In this document: positions 23,811 to 31,708 of the stretch, in pieces
Position numbering within the stretch: position 1 is the first letter of the stretch
Layout: every line of letters starts with the position of its first letter
Translations under genes and position numbers: made by a program
Notes under the pieces: generated by a model
Seen by the model: the letters and a program-made list of their open reading frames with translations, nothing else
Told to the model about the DNA's origin: nothing
The model's database searches: none
Source of the DNA: JADCGM01 sp943370355
GTDB lineage: Bacteria > Pseudomonadota > Alphaproteobacteria > Sphingomonadales > Sphingomonadaceae
Direction: 5' to 3'
Assembly: GCA_943370355.1 (NCBI GenBank)
Contig: CALRQP020000014.1
Span: 1 to 64,000 of the forward strand
DNA length: 64,000 nt

Positions 23811-23922
23811 CCTTGTCCCCTCCCCATCGGGGAGGGGTCGGGGTGGGGCAGAACGGCGGACTCTGGCGGGGTGAGTGTCAGGCGGGCCCACCCCTGCCCC
23901 TCCCGATTCGGGAGGGGACGCG
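23811..23922. repeat. GC-rich paired-hairpin repeat (element 4)
   Basis: Same design as the element at 20313: an identical left 38 bases, a different ~35-base centre, and a right arm GCCCACCCCTGCC, CCTCCCGA-TTCGGGAGGGG, ACGCG. It occupies the divergent intergenic region between the DUF1203 gene and priA, ending 42 bases before the priA start, where a transcript-level effect on priA is possible. Confidence 0.88.
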
Positions 23923-23964
23923 CAAACCCTTCCGCCGGCGTGCCGATGTTCCTATGTCGTTCGC

Positions 23965-26142
23965 ATGGTCTCTGCCCGCCCCCGTGTTCGTGTGCTCGTG
24001 CTGCAGTTCGGGCTTGATGCGCTCGACTATGCGGTGCCGCCGGGGATGGTGCTGGCGGCCGGCGACATCGTGCGGGTGCCGCTCGGGCCGCGCGAGATTT
24101 TGGGCGTGGTGTGGGAGGCCGACAAGCTTGCGGCGAAGGATATCCCCGACGCGAAGCTGCGCGCGGTGATCGACCGGATCGACTGCGTGACGATCCCGCC
24201 GCCGCTGCGCCGGCTCGTCGAGTTCGTCGCCGACTATTATATCGCGCCGCCCTCGGCGGTGCTGCGTATGGCGCTGCCTTCGCCGGGCGCGCTTGAGGGG
24301 CCGCGCGCGGTGACCGAATACCGGCTGACCGGGCGGGTGCCGCCGAAGCTGACGGCACAGCGTGCGTCGGCGCTGGAGCGGCTTGAGGGGCGACAGGGGC
24401 TGGTGCGTGAGCTAGCACTGGCGGCGGGCGTGTCGGACGGGGTGATCCGCGGGCTGGTGAATGCCGGGGCGATCGAGCCCGTGCGCGTGGCGGCGGACCA
24501 GCCGGTCGCTTTGCCCGATCCGGATTTCGCCGTTCCGCCGCTGGAGCCGGGGCAGCAGGCCGCCGCCGATACGCTCGTCGCAGCGGTGAAGGCGCAGAGT
24601 TTCACGCCTTACCTGCTCGACGGCGTGACCGGCTCGGGCAAGACCGAAGTCTATTTCGAGGCGATTGCCGAGGCGCTGCGGCAGGGCGGGCAGACGCTGG
24701 TGCTGGTGCCCGAAATCGCGCTGACCGAACCCTGGCTCGACCGGTTCAGGGCGCGGTTCGGCGCGGCGCCGGTGTCATGGCACAGCGATCTCAAATCGAC
24801 CGACCGCCGCCGCGCCTATCGCGCCGCCGCGTCGGGCGAGGCGAAGGTCATGGTCGGGGCGCGGTCGGCGCTATTCCTGCCCTATCCGAACCTGAAGCTC
24901 ATCATCGTCGATGAGGCGCATGAGACGAGCTTCAAGCAGGAGGAGGGCGTCGCTTACCATGCCCGCGATGTCGCGGTGATGCGCGCCTCGCTGGAGGGCT
25001 GCCCGATCGTGCTGGCGACGGCGACGCCGGCGATTGAGACTCGCGTGCAGGCCGAGCGCGGGCGCTATGTGCATCTGACGTTGCCGGTGCGCTGGGGCGG
25101 TGCGGCGCTACCCGAGATTTCGACGATCGACCTGCGCGCCAACCCGCCGCCGCGCGGCCGCTGGCTGAGCCCGCCGCTGCTCGCGTCGCTTGAGGAGACG
25201 CTCGACAGGGGCGAACAGGGCCTGCTGTTCCTCAACCGGCGCGGCTATGCGCCGCTGACGCTGTGCCGGGCCTGCGGCGAGCGGGTCGAATGCCCGATGT
25301 GCACGGCCTGGCTCGTCGAGCACCGGCTGACCCACCGGCTGCAATGCCATCATTGCGGCTTTGTCGCGCCGCCGCCCAAGGTCTGCGCCAAATGCGGCGC
25401 GGAGGGGCAGATGGTGCCGTGCGGCCCCGGCGTCGAGCGCGTCGCCGAAGAGGTCGCGCAGCTGCTGCCGCAGGCGCGCGTCGCCATCGTGACGTCGGAC
25501 ACCATCTGGTCGCCGCAGCGTGCCGCCGCGCTGATCCGGGCCGTCGACAGCGGCGAGATCAACCTGCTGATCGGCACGCAACTCGTCACCAAAGGCTATC
25601 ATTTCCCCAATCTCACGCTGGTCGGCGTCGTCGATGCCGATCTCGGCCTGTCGGGCGGCGACCTGCGCGCCGCCGAGCGGACCTTTCAGCAGATCGCCCA
25701 GGTCGCGGGCCGGGCCGGGCGCGCGACGAAGCCCGGCCGGGTGTTCCTGCAGACGCACCAGCCCGAGGCGCGGGTGATCCGCGCGCTCGTCGAGGGCGAC
25801 GCCGAAGGCTTCTACGCCGCCGAAACCGACGAACGCCGCGAGCACGGCATGCCGCCGTTCGGCCGGCTGGCGGGAATCGTGGTGTCCGGGCCGGACGAGC
25901 GCGAGGTCATAGACGCCGCACGGGCCATTGGTCGCGCCGCGCCGCAGGTGGAGGGAATGAGCGTGCTCGGGCCGGCCCCGGCCCCGCTCGCGATGCTGCG
26001 CGGGCGGCACCGGCAGAGATTGCTCGTGCACGCGCGACGGTCGGCGGACCTGCAGGGAATGATGCGGGCGTGGCTCGGCGGCGTGGCTGTGCCGAACGCG
26101 GTGCGGGTGACGGTTGACGTCGATCCCTACAGTTTTCTGTGA
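23965..26142 (+). CDS. priA: Primosomal protein N' (replication restart helicase)
   Basis: A 725-aa superfamily 2 DNA helicase that reloads the replisome at stalled forks. The N-terminal 3'-DNA-binding domain is followed by Walker A GVTGSGKT (220-227) and the DEAH box (316-319). The zinc-binding insert has paired cysteines (CRACGERVECPMC, CHHCGF, CAKCG). The C-terminal helicase motifs include GTQLVTKGYHFPNLTLVG and QIAQVAGRAGR. The start at 23965 matches the family N-terminus (RVRVLVLQFGLDALDYAVP); an in-frame extension would run back into the repeat element. The stop overlaps the start of the photolyase gene in a GTGA. Confidence 0.95.
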   Translation: MVSARPRVRVLVLQFGLDALDYAVPPGMVLAAGDIVRVPLGPREILGVVWEADKLAAKDIPDAKLRAVIDRIDCVTIPPPLRRLVEFVADYYIAPPSAVLRMALPSPGALEGPRAVTEYRLTGRVPPKLTAQRASALERLEGRQGLVRELALAAGVSDGVIRGLVNAGAIEPVRVAADQPVALPDPDFAVPPLEPGQQAAADTLVAAVKAQSFTPYLLDGVTGSGKTEVYFEAIAEALRQGGQTLVLVPEIALTEPWLDRFRARFGAAPVSWHSDLKSTDRRRAYRAAASGEAKVMVGARSALFLPYPNLKLIIVDEAHETSFKQEEGVAYHARDVAVMRASLEGCPIVLATATPAIETRVQAERGRYVHLTLPVRWGGAALPEISTIDLRANPPPRGRWLSPPLLASLEETLDRGEQGLLFLNRRGYAPLTLCRACGERVECPMCTAWLVEHRLTHRLQCHHCGFVAPPPKVCAKCGAEGQMVPCGPGVERVAEEVAQLLPQARVAIVTSDTIWSPQRAAALIRAVDSGEINLLIGTQLVTKGYHFPNLTLVGVVDADLGLSGGDLRAAERTFQQIAQVAGRAGRATKPGRVFLQTHQPEARVIRALVEGDAEGFYAAETDERREHGMPPFGRLAGIVVSGPDEREVIDAARAIGRAAPQVEGMSVLGPAPAPLAMLRGRHRQRLLVHARRSADLQGMMRAWLGGVAVPNAVRVTVDVDPYSFL

Positions 26143-27926
26143 ATCGTCCGACGCTCATTGTCGTGCTCGGCGACCAGCTTTCGCATGGGCTTGCCTCGCT
26201 CCGCGCCGCCGACCGGGCGGCGTCCGTCGTCCTTATGGCCGAGGTTTGGGACGAAGCGACCTATGTGCGTCATCATAAGAAGAAGATCGCCCTGGTGCTC
26301 GCGGCGATGCGGCATTTTGCGGCGGAGCTCAGGGCGGATGGCTGGACCGTCGATTATGTACGGCTCGACGATCCGGACAATACGCAGAGCCTGCCCGGCG
26401 AAGTCGCAAGGGCTGTCGAGCGGCACGCGCCGTCGGCGCTCTGCGCGGTCGAGGCGGGCGAGTGGCGGGTGCAGGCGATGCTCGACGGGTGGGAGCTGCG
26501 CTCTCCCTTTCCGGTGACGATCCTGCCCGACGACCGGTACTTCGCGTCGAAGGCCGATTTCGCGCGCTGGGCGGAGGGACGCACGGCGTGGCGGATGGAG
26601 TGGTTCTACCGGACGGTCCGGCGCGGCACTGGGCTGCTCATGGACGGCGACGAGCCGGCGGGCGGACGCTGGAATTTCGATGCGGAGAATCGCAAACGGC
26701 CGCCGAAGGGGCTGGCCTATCCGGCACCGCTGCGCTTCGCGCCCGATGCGGTGACTCGCGAGGTGCTCGAGCTGGTGGCGGCGCGGTTCGCGGATCATTT
26801 CGGCGAGCTGGAGCCGTTCGGGCTGCCGGTGACACGCGCCGATGCGCGGGCCGCGCTGGACTGGTTTGTGGCGATGGCGCTGCCGCGCTTCGGCGATTTC
26901 CAGGATGCGATGGTCGATGGCGAGGATCTGCTGTTTCACGCCCTGCTGTCGCCCGCGATCAATCTCGGCCTGCTGACCCCGCGCGAGGTCTGTGAGGCCG
27001 CCGAGGCGGCGTACCGGCGGGGCGATGCGCCGCTCAACGCCGTCGAGGGGTTTATCCGGCAAATCCTCGGTTGGCGCGAATATGTGCGCGGCGTCTATTG
27101 GCAGTCCGGGCCGGGCTATATGCGCGAGAATGCGCTTGGTCACACGCGATCGCTGCCCGACTTTTACTGGACCGGCGAGACCGACATGCGCTGCCTCGCC
27201 GAGGCGGTGTCGAACACCCGGCGCAACGCCTATGCGCATCATATCCAGCGGCTGATGCTGCTCGGCAATTTCGCGCTGCTCGCCGGGGTTGATCCGGCCG
27301 CTGTCAGCGACTGGTTCCTCGTGGTCTATGCCGATGCCTATGAATGGGTGGAGGCGCCGAACGTCATCGGCATGTCGCAGTTCGCCGATGGCGGGCGGCT
27401 AGGCTCGAAACCCTATGTGAGCAGCGGTGCCTATATCGACCGGATGTCGGACCATTGCGGCAAATGTCGGCATGACGTGAAGCAGCGCACGGGACCCGAT
27501 GCCTGCCCGTTCAACGCGCTCTACTGGGATTTCCTCGACCGCCACCGCGACCGGTTCGAGTCGAATCCGCGCATGTCAGCGATGTACCGGAACTGGGACC
27601 GGTTCGGTGAGGCGGAGCAGGCGTCGGTGCGGGAGAGCGCAGCGGCGTTTCTGGAGAGCTTGAAGCCAGCGGAGCCGGGATGGGCACGCGTCTCTGCCCC
27701 CCACACTCGTTCCGTTCACGGAACCTCCCGCACCCTCCCGGCATTGAGGATTTGCCCCTCCCGCGCTGTGCGGTCCGGGCCAAATCGGGAGATCGAGCAT
27801 GAACAAGCTTCTGACCGTGATCGCGGCAGCTGCCATCGGCATCGGCACCGCCGGCGCTGCGCAGGCGCAGATGGAGACGCATCGCACGACGGTGGTGCAG
27901 ACGCATTCCGAGCGGCACCATTATGA
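26139..27926 (+). CDS. phrB: Iron-sulfur bacterial cryptochrome/photolyase (FeS-BCP, PhrB-type) with run-on C-terminus
   Basis: FAD- and [4Fe-4S]-containing photolyase-like protein of the FeS-BCP group; PhrB of Agrobacterium repairs (6-4) photoproducts. The family N-terminus RPTLIVVLGDQLSHGL and the FAD-domain stretch FIRQILGWREYVRGVYW are present. The four cluster ligands Cys352, Cys440, Cys443 and Cys456 match the spacing of Cys350, 438, 441 and 454 in PhrB. Homologues end near residue 515. This frame continues about 80 more residues, Arg/His-rich and non-family-like, through a repeat-like spacer and into the next gene (shared bases 27799-27926). The native stop seems lost. The start is GTG, overlapping the priA stop. 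Confidence 0.92.
   Translation: MNRPTLIVVLGDQLSHGLASLRAADRAASVVLMAEVWDEATYVRHHKKKIALVLAAMRHFAAELRADGWTVDYVRLDDPDNTQSLPGEVARAVERHAPSALCAVEAGEWRVQAMLDGWELRSPFPVTILPDDRYFASKADFARWAEGRTAWRMEWFYRTVRRGTGLLMDGDEPAGGRWNFDAENRKRPPKGLAYPAPLRFAPDAVTREVLELVAARFADHFGELEPFGLPVTRADARAALDWFVAMALPRFGDFQDAMVDGEDLLFHALLSPAINLGLLTPREVCEAAEAAYRRGDAPLNAVEGFIRQILGWREYVRGVYWQSGPGYMRENALGHTRSLPDFYWTGETDMRCLAEAVSNTRRNAYAHHIQRLMLLGNFALLAGVDPAAVSDWFLVVYADAYEWVEAPNVIGMSQFADGGRLGSKPYVSSGAYIDRMSDHCGKCRHDVKQRTGPDACPFNALYWDFLDRHRDRFESNPRMSAMYRNWDRFGEAEQASVRESAAAFLESLKPAEPGWARVSAPHTRSVHGTSRTLPALRICPSRAVRSGPNREIEHEQASDRDRGSCHRHRHRRRCAGADGDASHDGGADAFRAAPL
27694..27798. repeat. Degenerate GC-rich hairpin spacer
   Basis: Contains a GTTCCGT/ACGGAAC hairpin and the half-palindrome fragments GCCCCTCCCG and AAATCGGGAG, which recall the arms of the 20.3 and 23.8 kb elements. 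The photolyase reading frame passes through it without a stop. Relationship to the better repeats is probable but not certain. Confidence 0.4.
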
Positions 27927-28014
27927 CAATGGCCGCCACATGAAGCGCCGCGTCTGCACGGTGAGCTATCGCCACCATCAGCGCGTGCGTCATTGCCGGA
28001 CTGTCTGGCGCTAG
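27799..28014 (+). CDS. Small secreted His/Arg-rich protein
   Basis: A 71-aa protein with a clear Sec signal peptide (LLTVIAAAAIGIGTAGAAQA) and a mature part of about 48 residues that is rich in His and Arg (HSERHHYDNGRHMKRR, YRHHQRVRHC) with two Cys. Metal binding is possible from composition alone. I do not recognise a named family. It begins inside the run-on 3' end of the photolyase frame but in another frame, and is preceded by GGGAGATCGAGC. Confidence 0.7.
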   Translation: MNKLLTVIAAAAIGIGTAGAAQAQMETHRTTVVQTHSERHHYDNGRHMKRRVCTVSYRHHQRVRHCRTVWR

Positions 28015-28024
28015 GCTGACTGAT

Positions 28025-28055
28025 CCGCCAGCGCGGCTTTGCGCTGCGCTGGCGG
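28025..28055 (+). terminator. Stem-loop after the small secreted protein
   Basis: CCGCCAGCGC (28025-28034) pairs perfectly with GCGCTGGCGG (28046-28055) around an 11-base loop containing CTTTG. No T tract follows, so termination would need Rho or the structure may serve RNA stability. Confidence 0.5.
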
Positions 28056-28096
28056 GTCGCGCATAAGCGGCGGCTCCAATTGAGCGGAGTCGCCCG

Positions 28097-29047
28097 ATGA
28101 CCACACACCGCGTTGCCGTCGTCCAGGCCGGCACTGTGCTGTTCGACACGCCCGCGACGCTTGCCAAGCTGCGGCGGCTTGCGGGGGAGGCGGCTGCGCA
28201 GGGTGCGACGCTGGCCGTGTTCCCGGAGGCCTTTGTCGGCGGCTACCCGAAAGGCGTCGATTTCGGCGCGCGGGTCGGATCGCGGACGCCGGAGGGCCGC
28301 GACTGGTTCCGGCGCTATTTCGATAGCGCGATCGCCGTGCCGGGGCAGGAGTGCGACGAGATTTCGGCCATTGCCGCCGACCATGCGATGACGCTCGTCG
28401 TCGGGATCATCGAGCGCAGCGGCGGCACGCTTTATTGCACCGCGCTGATTGTCGGGCCGGACGGGGCGCTGCTCGGCGCGCATCGCAAGCTGATGCCGAC
28501 CGCGATGGAGCGGCTGATCTGGGGGCAGGGCGATGGGTCGACGATCCCCGTCGTGCAAACGCCGGCCGGCAAGGTTGGCGCGGTGATCTGCTGGGAGAAT
28601 TACATGCCGCTGTTGCGCACCGCGATGTATGCGCAGGGCGTGGAGCTATATTGCGCGCCGACCGTGGATGACCGCGACACCTGGCCGCTCAGCATGCGGC
28701 ACATCGCGTTCGAGGGGCGCTGTTTTGTGCTGTCGGCGGTGCAGTGGCTGACGCGCGGCGACTGTCCCGACGATTTCCATCCCGTGCAGGGGGAGGCCCC
28801 TGAAACTGTGCTGATCCGCGGCGGCAGCTGCATCGTCGGGCCGCTCGGCGAGCTGCTGGCGGGGCCGGTCTATGGCGGCGAGGCGGTGCTGGTCGCCGAC
28901 GTGGACCTCGCCGATCTGCCGCGCGCCAAATATGATCTCGATGTGGTCGGCCATTATGCGCGGCCGGACGTATTCCGGCTGGAGGTCGATACGCGCGCCA
29001 AGCCGGGAACGGTGTTCGGCGTAACCGATCCGCCGTTCCGTTCGTAA
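28097..29047 (+). CDS. Nitrilase (carbon-nitrogen hydrolase family)
   Basis: A 316-aa member of the nitrilase branch, which hydrolyses nitriles to acids plus ammonia. The Glu-Lys-Cys triad is complete: Glu44 in FPEAFVGGYPKG, Lys131 in HRKLMPT and Cys165 in ICWENYMPLLR. The FPEAF-VGGYPKG and CWENYMPLLR signatures are those of true (aliphatic or aryl) nitrilases rather than amidases or carbamoylases. It is the first gene of a same-strand run with msrA, a racemase-like gene and an amidohydrolase (gaps of 28 and 19 bases, then an overlap). Confidence 0.9.
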   Translation: MTTHRVAVVQAGTVLFDTPATLAKLRRLAGEAAAQGATLAVFPEAFVGGYPKGVDFGARVGSRTPEGRDWFRRYFDSAIAVPGQECDEISAIAADHAMTLVVGIIERSGGTLYCTALIVGPDGALLGAHRKLMPTAMERLIWGQGDGSTIPVVQTPAGKVGAVICWENYMPLLRTAMYAQGVELYCAPTVDDRDTWPLSMRHIAFEGRCFVLSAVQWLTRGDCPDDFHPVQGEAPETVLIRGGSCIVGPLGELLAGPVYGGEAVLVADVDLADLPRAKYDLDVVGHYARPDVFRLEVDTRAKPGTVFGVTDPPFRS

Positions 29048-29075
29048 CTACCGGCGACACCCAAGGAGTTTCACC

Positions 29076-29663
29076 ATGTCCCGTATGTTTCGCGCCCTGA
29101 TCCTCGCCGCCTCGGCCGCTGTGACCGTCGCCGCTGCCCCGCCGACTGCCACTGCGATTTTCGCGGGTGGCTGCTTCTGGTCGATGGAGCATGACATGGA
29201 GAAGGTCGCGGGCGTTCTCGACGTGGTGTCGGGCTATACCGGCGGGCGGCTCGCCAATCCGACCTATAATGACGTGGTGACCGAGACGACCGGGCATTAT
29301 GAGTCGGTCAAGGTGACCTACAATCCGGCGAAAATCAGCTACGCGAAGCTCGCCGATGCCTATTTCCGCACGACCGATCCGACCGATGCCGGCGGGGCGT
29401 TCTGCGACCGGGGCCCGAGCTATACGCCGGCGATTTTCGCGACTCCGGCACAGAAGGCGGATGCCGAGGCGGCCAAGGCGCGGGCCGGGAAGGCGCTGGG
29501 CAAGCCGATCGCGACGAAGATCCTGCCCGCGACGACCTTCTATCCGGCGGAAGGCTATCACCAAAATTATGCGGCGCTGAACAAGCTCAACTACGGCGCC
29601 TACCGCATCGGCTGCGGCAAGGACCGGCGGCTGGCGCAGCTGTGGGGCAAGGCGGGCGGCTGA
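29076..29663 (+). CDS. msrA: Periplasmic peptide methionine-(S)-sulfoxide reductase
   Basis: A 195-aa MsrA with a Sec signal peptide (FRALILAASAAVTVAAA), so it acts outside the cytoplasm. The catalytic Cys33 is in the canonical GGCFWSMEHD. GYTGGRLANPTYNDVVTETT and GHYESVKVTYNP are typical. A resolving Cys is present near the C-terminus (YRIGCGKDRR). It reduces the S-epimer of methionine sulfoxide in oxidised proteins, a sensible activity for a phototroph that generates reactive oxygen. An AAGGAG lies just upstream of the ATG. Confidence 0.93.
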   Translation: MSRMFRALILAASAAVTVAAAPPTATAIFAGGCFWSMEHDMEKVAGVLDVVSGYTGGRLANPTYNDVVTETTGHYESVKVTYNPAKISYAKLADAYFRTTDPTDAGGAFCDRGPSYTPAIFATPAQKADAEAAKARAGKALGKPIATKILPATTFYPAEGYHQNYAALNKLNYGAYRIGCGKDRRLAQLWGKAGG

Positions 29664-29682
29664 CGCGCGCAAGGGGGATGCG

Positions 29683-30363
29683 ATGCAGATCGGCCTCATC
29701 GGCGGGATCGGCCCGGCGGCGACCAACCATTATCACCGGCTGCTGATCGACCTATTCAAGGCGGCGGATGCGCCGCTCGAGCTGACCATCGTGCACGGCG
29801 ATACGGCGACGCTGCTCGCCAACCTCGGCGCGGACCGGCGGGCCGAACAGGCCGAAATTTTCCGGCGGCTGACCGAGCGGCTGGTGCTGGCGGGGGCGGA
29901 CTTCGTCGCGGTGACGTCGATCGCCGGGCATTTCTGCCGCCGTGAATTCGCCGCCGCCTCGCCGCTGCCTGTGCTCGACATGATCGGCACGGTCGCGGCT
30001 GAGATTGGCGCGCGCGGCTTTGGCCGGGTCGGTATCCTAGGGACGCGCACGGTCATGGCGTCGCGTTTCTATGGCGGCATCGACACCGCAGAGGTGCTCG
30101 CGCCGCGCGAGCCGCAGCTTGGCGCGGTCCACGACGCCTATGCGGCAATGGCCACGGCGGGCGCGGTGACGGAGGCACAGCGTGCAGTCTTTGACCGCGC
30201 GGTGTATCATCTGATCGACGATCAGGGTGCCGAGGCAATCCTGCTCGGCGGCACCGATCTGGCGCTGGCCTTCGATGCCGCGACCAGCCCGTTCCCGATC
30301 ATCGATGCCGCGGCGATCCACGCCGGGGCGATTGCCGCGCGGGCGCTGACGGCGGCCGGCTGA
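29683..30363 (+). CDS. Aspartate/glutamate racemase-like protein lacking both catalytic cysteines
   Basis: A 226-aa protein of the Asp/Glu racemase fold: it starts IGLIGGIGPAATNHYHRLL, has the GADF strand, and FGRVGILGTRTVM mid-chain. Active family members use two cysteines, in CNTAH and GCTE. Here the first motif reads TSIAGH (Ser in place of Cys, Ile in place of Asn) and the second GGTD (Gly in place of Cys). A Cys three residues after the first motif (GHFC) is not in the usual place. Ordinary racemase chemistry is therefore unlikely. The stop overlaps the proposed CTG start of the amidohydrolase. Confidence 0.82.
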   Translation: MQIGLIGGIGPAATNHYHRLLIDLFKAADAPLELTIVHGDTATLLANLGADRRAEQAEIFRRLTERLVLAGADFVAVTSIAGHFCRREFAAASPLPVLDMIGTVAAEIGARGFGRVGILGTRTVMASRFYGGIDTAEVLAPREPQLGAVHDAYAAMATAGAVTEAQRAVFDRAVYHLIDDQGAEAILLGGTDLALAFDAATSPFPIIDAAAIHAGAIAARALTAAG

Positions 30364-31682
30364 CAAACGCCATTGCCGCAGCTAGGCTGCCGGGCCTGGC
30401 CAAATATTTCCTCCTCACGCTCCTCCTTGCCACTGCCGCGCCGGCAGCCGAGCCGCCCGTCACCGTCATCCATGCCGGGACCTTGATCGACCGGCCCGGC
30501 GAAACGCCGCGCCGCGGCGCGACCATTGTCATTCGCGGCGAGCGGATCGAGAGCGTCAGCAACGGCTACGCCGCGCCGCCGCCGGGGGCGGTGCTGATCG
30601 ATCTGAAGGACCGGACGGTGCTGCCCGGACTGATCGACAGCCATGTCCATCTGGAAAGCGACACCGGCGGCGAGGCGGGGCTCATCGAAGGCATACGGAG
30701 CTCGCCCGCGGACAATGCCTTCCGAGCCGCCGCCAACGGTCGCAAGACGCTGATGGCGGGCTTCACGACCGTCCGGAACCTTGGCGATGGCGATGGAGCG
30801 ACGCTGGCCCTGCGCGAGGCGGTTCGCCGCGGCGATCAGCTAGGGCCGCGCATCGTCGATGCCGGGCGCTCGATCTCGACGACGGCGGGGCACATGGACG
30901 GGCGCAGCGGGCTCAACGACGACTTCGCGCAAGCAGTTAATGACGACAATGTCTGCGACGGGGTCGAAAGCTGCCGCCACGCCGTCCGGCTTCAGATTCG
31001 CCGGCAGGTCGATGTCATCAAGATTGCGACCACCGGCGGGGTAAATTCGGGGACCGGCCGCGCCAAAATGGTGTTCGACGACGAGGTCGCCGCGCTGGTG
31101 GACACGGCGCACATGTACGGGCGGAAGGTCGCGGTTCATGCCCATGGCGTCGCCGGGGTCAACGCCGCGCTCGCCGCGGGCGCGGATTCGATCGAGCATG
31201 GCACCGAGATGGATGACGACTCGATCCGGCTGTTCAAGAAGTCAGGCGCCTATTACGTTCCGACGCTGTCGACGGTGAACGGTTATATCGAGCGGCTTGC
31301 CGCCAACCCGAATGCCTATGACCCGAAGGTGCTCGCGCAGATCAAATGGCGGATCGGGATTACCGGCCAGTCGCTCAGGAAGGCCTATCCCGCCGGGGTC
31401 AAGATCGCGTTCGGGACCGACGCGGGGGTTTCGAAGCACGGCAAGAACGCCGATGAGTTCGAGGCAATGGTCAAATACGGCATGCCGCCGGCCGCTGCTA
31501 TCGCCGCCGCGACGGTCAATGCTGCGGAGTTGCTTGGGCTGAGCAATGACGTCGGCAGCCTTGAGGCAGGCAAATATGCCGACCTCATCGCCGTGTCGGG
31601 CGATCCGCTGACCGATGTGACGGTGCTGAAGCGCGTCGGCTTCGTCATGAAGGGCGGCGCGGTGGTGAAGGACGCGCGGTAG
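30360..31682 (+). CDS. Secreted amidohydrolase (prolidase-like), CUG start proposed
   Basis: A 440-aa metal-dependent amidohydrolase of the imidazolonepropionase/prolidase-like subgroup. Ligands are visible: HVH in GLIDSHVHLE, the Lys in VIKIATTGG (carboxylated-lysine position), His in VHAHG, His in IEHGTEMD and Asp in FGTDAG. No ATG, GTG or TTG exists in frame before 30483, yet the frame upstream encodes a good signal peptide (KYFLLTLLLATAAPAAE) and the metal-domain N-terminus TVIHAGTLI. The most natural start is CTG at 30360 in a CTGA overlap with the racemase stop; CTG at 30396, 9 bases after TAGG, is an alternative. Substrate unknown, probably dipeptides. Confidence 0.85.
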   Translation: MTNAIAAARLPGLAKYFLLTLLLATAAPAAEPPVTVIHAGTLIDRPGETPRRGATIVIRGERIESVSNGYAAPPPGAVLIDLKDRTVLPGLIDSHVHLESDTGGEAGLIEGIRSSPADNAFRAAANGRKTLMAGFTTVRNLGDGDGATLALREAVRRGDQLGPRIVDAGRSISTTAGHMDGRSGLNDDFAQAVNDDNVCDGVESCRHAVRLQIRRQVDVIKIATTGGVNSGTGRAKMVFDDEVAALVDTAHMYGRKVAVHAHGVAGVNAALAAGADSIEHGTEMDDDSIRLFKKSGAYYVPTLSTVNGYIERLAANPNAYDPKVLAQIKWRIGITGQSLRKAYPAGVKIAFGTDAGVSKHGKNADEFEAMVKYGMPPAAAIAAATVNAAELLGLSNDVGSLEAGKYADLIAVSGDPLTDVTVLKRVGFVMKGGAVVKDAR

Positions 31683-31708
31683 CGGCGTCCTCCATCCGTC
31701 ACGCGCCG

